This document shows, in pieces, positions 55,477 through 64,000 of a stretch of 64,000 nucleotides of DNA. The notes under the pieces are model-generated. The model was not told where the DNA came from. It did no database searches and was given only the letters and a program-made list of their open reading frames with translations. The stretch covers positions 60,129,523 to 60,193,522 of the forward strand of contig CM043970.1 of the NCBI GenBank assembly GCA_014529385.2. The letters are read 5' to 3'. Position 1 is the stretch's first letter. Every line of letters begins with the position of its first letter. A program made the translations under genes and the position numbers. The DNA comes from Adiantum capillus-veneris (taxonomy: Eukaryota; Streptophyta; Polypodiopsida; Polypodiales; Pteridaceae).

Positions 55477-57051
55477 TTAGCATTTGTCGTCGAGGTTTCC
55501 TGTGGTATCTTGAATTGGCTGGTAGATTTTCTTTGCAAGTAGTAGTTGTAACTCCGCTTCCCGTTGTTTGATTGTTTTCCACTGGTTTTGAATTGGCGTA
55601 TGTGGTTCCTTTGAAATCCCTATTGTCGTATCTGGTGGAACATTCTCTCTTGCTGCCTTGATGATTTGTGTCTGATACATCCTTCTAGTTTTCGTTGTTG
55701 ATTCTGTTTTTTTCCTCGTGCTGTTTGTATGATGTTGCTTGACCTTGACGGTTGTAGATAGCTGCACGATTGTCATCTTTGTCCGCTCTTCTTTTGTTGT
55801 TGGCTCGTTTTGAATTGTCACTTTTGGCCTCCATACCAATATAGTTCGTTGCGTATTTGACAGATTGACTATGTTTCTTTGAAGATTTGCTGGCTTTCGG
55901 TGTCGTGTCTGTTCTTCAAACTCCTCTTTTATAGGAATTAGGCTGTCGCGCCTTATCCACACTTTGTATTGCCGCTTTTGATGTAATTGTGCCTTGGTCA
56001 GCTCTGTACGCCGTACCCAAACTTGCCTGGTTCCCTGCATGGTTGCTGATTTTTGATAAGACATTGCTGGACTTGTAAACTTTGTTTGTTGTTGGACATA
56101 TTTTTGCGGTTGTATTGACTTTTGTTTCCTCCTTGATATGAATTGGTTATATGATAAGAAGGGTTCTGAGAAGTTTTCCTTTTTGAACAGTGCCTCATTC
56201 ATATCCAAATCAATGAATACCCTGTTAGCTTTCATCCATGACACTGCTAAGATACATGGAGTTGCTGACCTACTTGGTGGCAGTACATGGAATTTTGTAG
56301 TGTACAGGTGTGCCTGCACTGTGATTGGTATTATAATAGACCACATCGTGGTCACCTCATCACCCGACGCTACTTTCAACTTGTGTGTCTCTGGAATCGT
56401 CTTCATTGGTCCAAGTTTCTGAAAGAGCTCAAAGCTGATGACATTCATTTTTGCTCCAGTGTCAAGCAATGCATAGATTTCAACTTGTTTTGTGCCTGCA
56501 TAAGCTTTTATGTAAGGACTACACCATGTATCTTCCAAGTCGTTGATGATGCTATCGTCTTGAGCCCTAAGGTCTGTCATGGTCTTTTCTAATTCGTCGC
56601 TTTGTATATCCGCTTCGATTGTTTGGGATGTTGAAAGAGGATATTTGTCAGTCATCATTGGGGTGACCATGTTTATTGTCCTGAGAAACTGCTTTCGTTT
56701 AGCAATCCGTTCCTTTACTTCTTGTTGTGCCTGGTCTTGAATTCGTTGTTGTTCCTGTCTATATGTTTTTCCATAATGTAGTTGAAACAACATTTTCGGT
56801 GTTAAAGGGAGATGATATTTTTTTAAACGACACCCACTAATCCAGTTTGGCATTTCTTTTCTATCTAGTGTCGACAGTTTTACTGCTCCGATGGACGATA
56901 TTTCTTGGATCAAATAAGGTCCCATGCCCCTTTTCTTTATCTTTTTGGCATGCTGTTTAAGGGTGTATATTAAGACATAGTCGCCCGTTTTAAAGTCATT
57001 GTTCTTGACATGTTTGTCAAAAAACTCTTTCTGTTGTCTTTTTTTGTGCAT
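55477..57051 (-). CDS. Element G integrase C-terminus, second retropepsin and tail
   Basis: 524 residues open. GMGPYLIQEISSIGAVKL (GPY/F, residues 42-59), WISGCRLKKYHLPLTP, a Gln-rich helix (95-120), LEDTWCSPYIKAYAG, then YALLDTGAKMNVIS with catalytic Asp at residue 197 (56461-56463), and ILAVSWMKANRVFIDLDM near 265. This is a retropepsin fold located after integrase. A basic Gln/Thr tail completes it. A one-base difference in an A-run near 57030 separates it from the frame carrying the integrase core. Confidence 0.8.
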   Translation of the reverse strand: MHKKRQQKEFFDKHVKNNDFKTGDYVLIYTLKQHAKKIKKRGMGPYLIQEISSIGAVKLSTLDRKEMPNWISGCRLKKYHLPLTPKMLFQLHYGKTYRQEQQRIQDQAQQEVKERIAKRKQFLRTINMVTPMMTDKYPLSTSQTIEADIQSDELEKTMTDLRAQDDSIINDLEDTWCSPYIKAYAGTKQVEIYALLDTGAKMNVISFELFQKLGPMKTIPETHKLKVASGDEVTTMWSIIIPITVQAHLYTTKFHVLPPSRSATPCILAVSWMKANRVFIDLDMNEALFKKENFSEPFLSYNQFISRRKQKSIQPQKYVQQQTKFTSPAMSYQKSATMQGTRQVWVRRTELTKAQLHQKRQYKVWIRRDSLIPIKEEFEEQTRHRKPANLQRNIVNLSNTQRTILVWRPKVTIQNEPTTKEERTKMTIVQLSTTVKVKQHHTNSTRKKTESTTKTRRMYQTQIIKAARENVPPDTTIGISKEPHTPIQNQWKTIKQREAELQLLLAKKIYQPIQDTTGNLDDKC

Positions 57052-59779
57052 AGATGGCCGCTACAGCGTTGAGTCGTAACTCATCTAATTTTTCAAGGTC
57101 CTCTAACCGCTCTGAAAGTTCATGCCCCGTCCAGTCCAACTGTTTTGCTACCCTTAGTGTGGGGATCAAAAAGTCAATAGGCAATATTGCATTTAACCCA
57201 TATACCATATTAAATGGTGTAGCATTGAGTGTTGTTTTATATGCAACTCGATAAGCCCACAATGCCGAATAGAGCATCTGATCCCAATCTGTTCTTGTTT
57301 CACTAACCAGTTTCGTGAGAACCGTGCACAATACTTTGTTGGTCGCTTCCGCTTGGCCATTGGCTTGTGGATGATAGGGTGCAGATTTGCGATGAATTAC
57401 CATAAACTCATTTAAGAGATGTTGGATAAATTCATTTACAAAGTGTGTCCCTCTATCACTTACCAGCTCGATTGGAAGGCCATAACGTGTAAACACATAT
57501 TCATATAAGAATTGTGCCATGGTTCTAGCGTCTGCTTTTGTTGTGGCTTTTGCTTCCACCCATTTGGTCATGTAGTCCGTGGCCACTATGATATATCGTG
57601 CTTGTGAACGATACGCTGGTGGAGTGATAGGACCAACAAAGTCCAATCCCCATTTAGCGAATGCGCAAGTACTCATCATTGTTCTTAAAGGCATTTCATC
57701 TCTTTTAACTGGTACCTTAGTGCGTTGACATTCATCACACCTTTTCACGAATTCTGCTGAGTTTTGAATCATGGTCGGCCACCAAATCCCTGCAACCATA
57801 ATGATTTTTACGGTTCTCTCTGCTGAAAAATGACCACCTGCTATGCCTGCATGAGCCTGTTCCAATAATGGAAAGTAGTCATTTTCATGAGGAACTAACC
57901 TCAGCTGGTCATCAGTTCCTCTTTTATACAATTGGTCACTAATGATGGTATACCTATTCGCTTCGATTTGTAAAGCCTTTTGTCTGGCTTTAGACCAATC
58001 TCCTGGCAGCTCCTTATTAGTCAAATAATCCACAATAGCATGACTCCATGAGGGTGCTACTGTCACTTGGTATAATGTGGCATAATCCACAGTGGTATTG
58101 GATGTGCAAAAGTCGCATTTCTTGATGTAATTGGCTACATCGCCTGCCATTCCTGGCCAATACACTCCAAGTCTTCTTAATTGTGCATACATCATTTGAT
58201 TTCCTCTATGGAATCCCCCTGTTTGTGTGTGGTCCTCCTCTAGATACGCTTCGTACTCCTCTGGGCCTATACACAATCTTAGAATCCCATCGTTTCCATG
58301 ATGGTACATTCTTCCCGCAAGCATTGTGTAATTTTGTGCTTGTCTAATGTCTTCCACCGTGTGTTTGTCGTCAAGATTCATTCCATATGTCAGCAACGGA
58401 ATAATTTGCTTTGACCATTTCGGTACCATCTCTATATTAAATAGGTATGCGTCTGGGAGATCATTATCTACTCCAGTAGCTTTTTCGCCATGTAGTAATC
58501 GAGAAAGGTGGTCTGCTCTTTGATGAGTTTTTCCTTTCTTAACCACTACCATAAAATCAAACTCCAGCAACACAATGAACCATCTTACAATTCGTCCCGT
58601 GTTGCAAGGTTTGTTTACTAAGTATAAGAGTGCCTGATGATCCACAAAGAATGTGAATTTTTTCGCGAGTAAGTAATGCCGAAATTTCTTTACGGCATAT
58701 ATCATACCCAATCCTTCTCTTTCAGTGGTAGTATAATTCTTTTCTGCACTGTTGAGTTGTCTACTAGCATAACTGATTGGAAAATCCGTCTTTCCCTCCT
58801 CTGGTTGTGCTAGTATACAGCCTATTGCAAATGCCGAAGCATCTACATGTACATGGAAGATCTTTGACCAATCTGGTGCTTTTAGAATTGGTGCAGATAC
58901 CAATGCATCTTTTAATTTCTGGAATGACTCCTCACATTCATTTGTCCAAATGAAGAGCGTGATTAGACTATACAAGGGTTTTGCTATTACAGCGTACATG
59001 TAGATAAAACGTCGATAGTATCCACAATGTCCCATAAATGATTGTACCTCTCGTACAATGTTTGGTCTTGGCAATTCTATGATCACCTTCACCTTGTCTT
59101 CATTAGTGGTAATTCCATTAGCCAACACTATGTGGCCTAAGATTTTACCTTGTCGTACCATGAATACGCAGTTTTCTGGGTTGAGGCAAATCCTATACGT
59201 TCTGCATTTTTCGAATACCTTTTTCAGATGATCTATATGGTCTTCTCTCAATAGAGAATAGACACACAAGTCGTCCATGTAAATATCCAAGAATTTTCGC
59301 AAGTATTCTTTAAAAGCGTGTGTCATTAATCTCTGAAATGTGTCTGGAGCATTGGTCAAGCCAAATGGCATTACCCTAAACGCATATATGCCCCAATCTG
59401 TTGCAAATGCTGTTTTGTATTGATCTTCTAGTTTGACCCCCAATTTGTTATAACCAGAGAATCCGTCCATAAAGCTATAGGCTTGCTTGCCAGCCACTCG
59501 TTCCAGGACGTGTTCAGTGATAGGTAGAGGGTAGTTGTATCTTATCGTTGCTGCGTTTACCTTCTTGAGATTTATACACACTCGTAATTTCCCGTTTTTC
59601 TTAGGTACCACCACTATCGGGGACACCCAGTCCGTGTGTTCTATCTCATAAATAAATTCAGCCTCCATAAGTTTGTCTATCTCCTCTTTTATCCTTTTGG
59701 CAAATGTCTCATTGTACGTGTATGGACGTTTTTTGCTTGGCTTTGCATCAGACTTTAGAGGGATTGAATTTTTTTTCAA
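57017..59779 (-). CDS. Element G RT, RNase H, two zinc modules, integrase core
   Basis: 920 residues uninterrupted. RT: WVSPIVVVPKKNGKLRVCI, SFMDGFSGYNKL, MPFGLTNAPDTFQRLM, YMDD (59270-59281). RNase H: VHVDASAFAIGC, YTTTEREGLG, FFVDHQALLYLV, HQRADHLSR. Zinc module 1: DHTQTGGFH and CDFC (about 58245-58105). Module 2: AHAGIAGGHF and CDEC (about 57860-57735). Core: WGLDFVGPI, ELVSDRGTHFVN, YHPQANGQAEATNK (D, D, E present). All catalytic and metal-binding residues are retained. A one-base loss in an A-run near 59765 separates it from the preceding frame. Confidence 0.92.
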   Translation of the reverse strand: MKKNSIPLKSDAKPSKKRPYTYNETFAKRIKEEIDKLMEAEFIYEIEHTDWVSPIVVVPKKNGKLRVCINLKKVNAATIRYNYPLPITEHVLERVAGKQAYSFMDGFSGYNKLGVKLEDQYKTAFATDWGIYAFRVMPFGLTNAPDTFQRLMTHAFKEYLRKFLDIYMDDLCVYSLLREDHIDHLKKVFEKCRTYRICLNPENCVFMVRQGKILGHIVLANGITTNEDKVKVIIELPRPNIVREVQSFMGHCGYYRRFIYMYAVIAKPLYSLITLFIWTNECEESFQKLKDALVSAPILKAPDWSKIFHVHVDASAFAIGCILAQPEEGKTDFPISYASRQLNSAEKNYTTTEREGLGMIYAVKKFRHYLLAKKFTFFVDHQALLYLVNKPCNTGRIVRWFIVLLEFDFMVVVKKGKTHQRADHLSRLLHGEKATGVDNDLPDAYLFNIEMVPKWSKQIIPLLTYGMNLDDKHTVEDIRQAQNYTMLAGRMYHHGNDGILRLCIGPEEYEAYLEEDHTQTGGFHRGNQMMYAQLRRLGVYWPGMAGDVANYIKKCDFCTSNTTVDYATLYQVTVAPSWSHAIVDYLTNKELPGDWSKARQKALQIEANRYTIISDQLYKRGTDDQLRLVPHENDYFPLLEQAHAGIAGGHFSAERTVKIIMVAGIWWPTMIQNSAEFVKRCDECQRTKVPVKRDEMPLRTMMSTCAFAKWGLDFVGPITPPAYRSQARYIIVATDYMTKWVEAKATTKADARTMAQFLYEYVFTRYGLPIELVSDRGTHFVNEFIQHLLNEFMVIHRKSAPYHPQANGQAEATNKVLCTVLTKLVSETRTDWDQMLYSALWAYRVAYKTTLNATPFNMVYGLNAILPIDFLIPTLRVAKQLDWTGHELSERLEDLEKLDELRLNAVAAIYAQKKTTERVF

Positions 59780-61362
59780 ATGTTAGGATCCACTCCCTTC
59801 AAATCTCTGTACGACCAGGCAAATACATCTCGAAATTCCTTAAGTGTTTTGATCAGTAAGTCCTCCTCTTCTCGACCTAGATCTGTGGCAATGTAAGCAA
59901 GTCGAGGATTTTCTCCTGGCTCTGCTAAGTCTATTTTCTTGGCGTTCTCTGGCCCGTCGTAGGACTCGTTTGATTTAGGCTCCCTCATTGGTTGCTGAAC
60001 CACCAATCTTCTTTCCTGAATGGTGTACTTACAATAGTGAGGAGGTACATCTATCTTTTTACTCCTATCACTAGCGTTCGTTCCATCGCTACTTTCCATT
60101 TCAGTTGTCCATACATTTTTAATTTTTTGTTTCCACTCATTGTATCTCTTTTTCCGTTCAATTTTCGTCATAAATGGACTACCATAGACATTCAGTTTTT
60201 CTGTTGGAACTCTTTTTTTTGGTTTGCTGGTTTTCTTAGGTTTCAACAGTCTGGACTTAAATCCTGAGTCTTCAACAACCTTAAGAAATATTCCTGACAC
60301 TTTATCCTTAGCACAATCAACAGCATGAATGTTCATAAGGAAATGTGTCTTACCCTCAAACTCCAGCATGGGTCTCAACCTGGTTGGTGTACTGATGTGG
60401 TGTCGTTTACTCTTGTATCTTTTTTGACGTCTCTCATTTTGGTTTGGGAAATTGTAGAAGACATCATTGTCTTGATCTTGATTGTCATCTCCCTCTGTAT
60501 TTTCCGACTTCTCGTCATCCGCGTTATCCTTGTTTTCACTTTGATAAGAAGAATCATAAAATTCTTCTCCTTCCTGCTTGATTTCTTTAGCGGGGATGTC
60601 CACATAGCCCACTATCTTAATCTCAAGTTTCGTTTCTGTTTTATGGATCCTCGTATTCTCAGTATCTACCTCGTCCTCGTCCTCCTCCACAATTTTGCTC
60701 AACATGTAGTATGGTATGATATTGTAGCCATTCTCATCACAAAATTTGGTGGGAGTGACTTCATTGACGCATACATCCAATGTAGCTAAAATTTGAGACC
60801 ATTCTAGGGGTTCGAGCTTCTCTTCAGGAAAAGGTTCTCGTATAAAGGCATCGTCTTCTAAGACCCTCTCTAGTGTCCTTTCATCGTGGTCATATTCACT
60901 ACATTGAGATGCCCCACACATCCATATCTCTTTTTTCTTACAAAGCCACGCTGGGACTTCTGATCCACTAATGGTGGTTGAGTCAAATTCTTCCACAAGG
61001 GTTCTCGTGACATCATGGTAGCTATGATTTTTCATGTTTACGCGTGTAGTAGTTTCAGCATGTCTTAAAAACAAATAATCATACCCCCAGTCCTGCACCA
61101 TTTTGAGTTGCCTCATGAACGGCCTACCAAGGATAATTTCATAGTTGTTCTTCTTGCCGAAATCTACTATGGAAAAGGTATGTTCGTACTCTATGCCACA
61201 AGAAGATACCACGATTGCCTCAAGCAATCCTATAGGCCTTTCTATGTGCCCATCCGCCAGTTGTAATTTCATTCTAGTTGTTTGTATTGCTGGTTTTCCC
61301 CATTTTTCCCCATTTTTCCCATAGCAATTTGGTCGCAATGGCAATGCCAGCTCCACTATCAA
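59776..61362 (-). CDS. Element G protease C-half and pol linker
   Basis: 528 residues. MKLQLADGHIERPIG, IILGRPFMRQLKMVQDWGYDY (protease second half), WMCGAS, ILATLDVCVNE, acidic stretch, a lysine-rich region, then LIKTLKEFRDVFAWSYRDLKGVDPN, the N-terminus of RT. Overlaps the preceding frame by 89 bases. Confidence 0.85.
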   Translation of the reverse strand: MIVELALPLRPNCYGKNGEKWGKPAIQTTRMKLQLADGHIERPIGLLEAIVVSSCGIEYEHTFSIVDFGKKNNYEIILGRPFMRQLKMVQDWGYDYLFLRHAETTTRVNMKNHSYHDVTRTLVEEFDSTTISGSEVPAWLCKKKEIWMCGASQCSEYDHDERTLERVLEDDAFIREPFPEEKLEPLEWSQILATLDVCVNEVTPTKFCDENGYNIIPYYMLSKIVEEDEDEVDTENTRIHKTETKLEIKIVGYVDIPAKEIKQEGEEFYDSSYQSENKDNADDEKSENTEGDDNQDQDNDVFYNFPNQNERRQKRYKSKRHHISTPTRLRPMLEFEGKTHFLMNIHAVDCAKDKVSGIFLKVVEDSGFKSRLLKPKKTSKPKKRVPTEKLNVYGSPFMTKIERKKRYNEWKQKIKNVWTTEMESSDGTNASDRSKKIDVPPHYCKYTIQERRLVVQQPMREPKSNESYDGPENAKKIDLAEPGENPRLAYIATDLGREEEDLLIKTLKEFRDVFAWSYRDLKGVDPNI

Positions 61363-63637
61363 GTATTGCCTTAGTTTCTATGCCATTATACTCAACTGAT
61401 AGGGTCGTGTTGTCGTCTTCACCCTCACAATACTCTCCTACCTTGTTGAGTGGCACTGGTCTAGTGTTGACTTTCTTCGGTTCTGTGTCATTAAGCTCGG
61501 TTTCGAAGAACTTAAGAGGCGTCCTTATGCCAAATTTTTCAAGACATTTGCCCACTTCCGTCCATATGCTTGGCCTAATTTTTAACAATTCTGCCAATGT
61601 GATTGTACACTTGACCGGAGTGGTCAACAAGTCTGTCAAGATTTTAGTGTCCAATTGATTTGAACCGCCTATTCTCTGAGAAGGTACTCTTCGAATTTCT
61701 GATCTTGCCTCATAGTCCCCCATATATGATGGCAAAGTTCTGAGAGATTGTGGTCTGCTATCTTCGGATACAACTGAACCATTATCCCATTGAAATGATT
61801 TAACGTCCAAATCCCATGGAGTCTTATTCAAGTTCAGCTCCGAGAAAGGCGCTGACTCGACTGTTTTTGTCTCATATTTTTCTTGAGCTTTTCGCACCGT
61901 TTCCCATAGCTCTTCAGGCCAATTTTCTTTCACAATAGGCAAATATGGTGGAAAATCTTTCAGTGATTCATCAGTGCTATTAGGTACGTCTTTTGCATCC
62001 TCTACATCCGGCAAGGATTTAATGTTTTCTATCTTGTCGGGTATCCTTTGTTCGGTTTTGTGAGGTGTTTCATGGTTTGGTGGTTTGATTACTCTATCTC
62101 CCGCTTCCATAGGTGGAGGCTCTAGTAAAGCTTGTGCAATTTCAATCAGCTGTTTGCACATCTCTAGTCTCTGTTTTTCTATCTCTGGATATGGATATGT
62201 CATCCACCTTTGCTCTAGGGTCTGTCTGCTCTTCAATCTTGCTTCATATGCTTGCAATATTGCATCTAAGGGTTCATTGATCTTATCTACCAATACCGAC
62301 CCTCCTGAGCTTGCACTCTTTGGTCCTTCCGTTGATTTTAGAGAGTCGGACTCTCTTTGCTGTTTAAGTTGTTCTCGAGCTATCGTTAGCTCAGCTTGTA
62401 CATCTTTTTGTTTTCGCTCACGTCTAGCTTTCATTTTTGCTCTTCGTTCTTTCCAAGGATTATCACGACTGACACTAGACTTGTCAGTCTTGATTTCTTC
62501 TTGATTTTCATCGTTACTCTTGGGCTGATTGTCATTTTTCCTTGCTTGTGCTCTCGTCAAGACCTTAACAGGAATCGGAGTTTCATTTTCTGACCCTCCA
62601 CTGGACGGTAGCGCTCCCAGCATATTCAAGGTAGTTTTTGCTCCTTTGCTCGGGTTTTTAGGGCAATCAGGGATCAAGTGAGTAATTCCACACTCCGTGC
62701 AATATACGTTGACCCTAATGATTTCGTCATGAGGGCAATCCCTCAGCCAATGGTCTCCTCCACACTTGTAGCATGGTCCTTTAGGCTGTTGAGGTGCTCC
62801 TGGAACTCCTCTTTGTTGGTGTGCAATTCTTTGCCCGCTCATGCCTCTGTTGGCTATGAACAACAGTGTTCTTTCATCCAGGCTATATCGTCCTTCTCCC
62901 GCTGCCTGTGCAGCATTTGGTGGTCCTGTATTTCCTATCATGCTCCATGGTTCTGGTGTAGAGGGTTCGTCCTGTGGATAATAGGCAAAGTTTTCCGCAT
63001 ATCCATTGGGTTCGTCGTAGTATGCAAGCATAGGTACCAAAGCCTTCTCGTCTGACTCAGTTACTGTGGGTGTGTATCTTATGCCGACTGGTCGTAATCC
63101 TAGTAGGGGTGGTTGTTGTCCCAACACTGGTTGTGGTCTTTCTGCACCTACAGGTCCTGGTAGGTTGCCAGTCTGATATCTAGGCATCGGTTGGACTTGA
63201 GGAGATGTCGCCTGAGCTTGTGGAGCATATGGTCGTTCTCTCACATATCCCTTGTTATAATAACACTCCTCCGTTCCATGGTTTGTCCATTTTTGTTCAA
63301 TCGTACACCATTTTGGTTGTTTAGCTTGTGGTTTGGAATACAAGTTAATCTTTTTAAGCACTTCCTCTACAAGCTGCTCTTGGCTTACCGCTACTTCCCT
63401 CTTCAGTGTTGTCTTAGCAGACTTGCTCCCGCTTTGTTGTGAGGAAGAATCATCGTCAAGATCCTTGAACTCACCCTCTTTGTAGACCGCACAATTGTCC
63501 ACAAGGTATAGCGCTTCCTTGGTCAAATCATTCAACGTAGTGCTCCTTTTCATATGTAAGTCCTTTTGAAGATCTGCATTCCTTAGTCCTTGTATAAATA
63601 TAAGCATAAGTCTGGACTGAGTTGGCAGTTCTTCCAC
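61274..63637 (-). CDS. Element G gag C-terminal part and first retropepsin
   Basis: 787 residues, in frame with the broken capsid to its right. LYLVDNCAVY, WCTIEQKWTNHGTEECYYN, zinc knuckles CYKCGGDHWLRDC and CTECGITHLIPDC (C-x2-C-x3/4-H-x4-C type), Lys-rich linker, LVDKINEPLDAILQAYEARL, WPEELWETVRK and NKVGEYCEGEDDNTTL. AILDSGAG has its Asp at residue 760 (61358-61360). A 10-base tandem duplication near 61295-61320 (GGGAAAAATG twice) shifts the frame after WEKWGK. Confidence 0.88.
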   Translation of the reverse strand: MEELPTQSRLMLIFIQGLRNADLQKDLHMKRSTTLNDLTKEALYLVDNCAVYKEGEFKDLDDDSSSQQSGSKSAKTTLKREVAVSQEQLVEEVLKKINLYSKPQAKQPKWCTIEQKWTNHGTEECYYNKGYVRERPYAPQAQATSPQVQPMPRYQTGNLPGPVGAERPQPVLGQQPPLLGLRPVGIRYTPTVTESDEKALVPMLAYYDEPNGYAENFAYYPQDEPSTPEPWSMIGNTGPPNAAQAAGEGRYSLDERTLLFIANRGMSGQRIAHQQRGVPGAPQQPKGPCYKCGGDHWLRDCPHDEIIRVNVYCTECGITHLIPDCPKNPSKGAKTTLNMLGALPSSGGSENETPIPVKVLTRAQARKNDNQPKSNDENQEEIKTDKSSVSRDNPWKERRAKMKARRERKQKDVQAELTIAREQLKQQRESDSLKSTEGPKSASSGGSVLVDKINEPLDAILQAYEARLKSRQTLEQRWMTYPYPEIEKQRLEMCKQLIEIAQALLEPPPMEAGDRVIKPPNHETPHKTEQRIPDKIENIKSLPDVEDAKDVPNSTDESLKDFPPYLPIVKENWPEELWETVRKAQEKYETKTVESAPFSELNLNKTPWDLDVKSFQWDNGSVVSEDSRPQSLRTLPSYMGDYEARSEIRRVPSQRIGGSNQLDTKILTDLLTTPVKCTITLAELLKIRPSIWTEVGKCLEKFGIRTPLKFFETELNDTEPKKVNTRPVPLNKVGEYCEGEDDNTTLSVEYNGIETKAILDSGAGIAIATKLLWEKWGKMGKTSNTNN

Positions 63638-64000
63638 AGGACAGAACTTAACATATCTTTTTAATCAGAGGGCGGCCTTTCACACGGACTCTCCATCTTT
63701 CTGTTTGAATTTATGGATTTGCGAGACGGTATTATGAGCTATCCCCCTTTGTGAGAATTCCTCGATAAACTCGTCAAACACTTCCTCCATAGACTCAAAG
63801 TCTCTTCACTCCACCGAGTCAAACCATGTAGCCGCATCATCCTCTAAGGTTAAACCGAATCCTACAAATTGGGTAGGAAATTCTAGCACCTCTTCAGCTC
63901 TAATTACATGCACAAAGGCTGCTACATGATCTCTTGGATCCTTGCTTCCCGTATATTTCTTGTTTACCCATTTTTGCACTTGAGAAGGTCTAATTCTACG
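63638..64000 (-). pseudogene. Element G gag capsid, partial
   Basis: Same frame as the next feature: RPSQVQKWVNKKYTG, FVGFGLTLEDDAATWF, EEFSQRGIAHNTVSQI, KFKQKDGESV. TGA stops at 63806-63808, 63680-63682 and 63665-63667. Extends beyond the window. Confidence 0.8.

Larger units (their letters stand above)
48310..64000 (-). mobile_element. Element G: Ty3/gypsy with aORF, extends beyond window
   Basis: Minus strand: gag (from beyond 64000), protease, pol, internal purine tract, spacer/possible intron, aORF, polypurine tract, 3' LTR. Inserted at 48309/48310 into integrase of F. Breaks: three TGA stops in gag, three frameshifts in pol, a few in aORF. Longest, best-preserved open frames in the window. 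Confidence 0.9.

Overview
The window looks like nuclear DNA of a land plant with a large, repeat-rich genome. I see no bacterial operons, no rRNA or tRNA genes and no convincing host gene. Almost everything recognisable is LTR retrotransposon DNA, with primer sites typical of plant elements (initiator-Met-like and Asp-like) and microsatellite-rich stretches between. A fern, lycophyte or gymnosperm would fit the unusual Ty3/gypsy proteins, but the sequence does not settle the species.

Layout. (A) 772-17251, + strand: a decayed, very long Ty3/gypsy element. It has a truncated 5' LTR, an Asp-like primer site, a 2 kb leader with palindromes, gag, protease, RT, RNase H, integrase, a second protease-like domain, an internal purine tract, an accessory ORF (aORF) and a complete 3' LTR. 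(C1) 17252-20883, +: a Ty1/copia element lacking its 5' end, inserted into the gag of (D), a minus-strand element with an initiator-Met-like primer site near 21.51 kb. (E) about 22.99-25.44 kb, minus: gag, leader and start of the 5' LTR of another element. 25.6-29.5 kb: dense GA, CA/GT and poly-G repeats. (B) about 29.8-43.6 kb, +: a gypsy element related to A, split in its leader by (C2), a Ty1/copia element at 31066-36153 (minus) with both LTRs and an AATTG target duplication. (F) about 43.6-48.31 kb, +: another gypsy lineage joined to B by a chimeric junction. (G) 48310 to beyond 64000, minus: the best preserved gypsy element, inserted into the integrase of F; its 5' LTR is outside the window.

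A, B and G form one lineage with unusual architecture. Integrase carries two tandem HHCC zinc-binding modules, and a second retropepsin-like domain follows the integrase GPY/F region (only its start survives in B). A and G also carry a long aORF between an internal polypurine tract and the 3' LTR; it has a coiled coil and a conserved C-terminal domain. Each family has regularly spaced palindromes (about 282-299 bp apart) whose arms differ but whose centre is ATC(G/A)CGAT. In A and B they lie in the 5' leader; in G they lie in a possible intron ahead of the aORF. G and A carry copies in the LTR.

How the parts work: gag, protease, RT/RNase H and integrase are the standard replication set. The aORF, second protease and duplicated zinc module are conserved between diverged families, so they probably served the element. 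All copies seen are broken by stops, frameshifts or deletions; G has the fewest.
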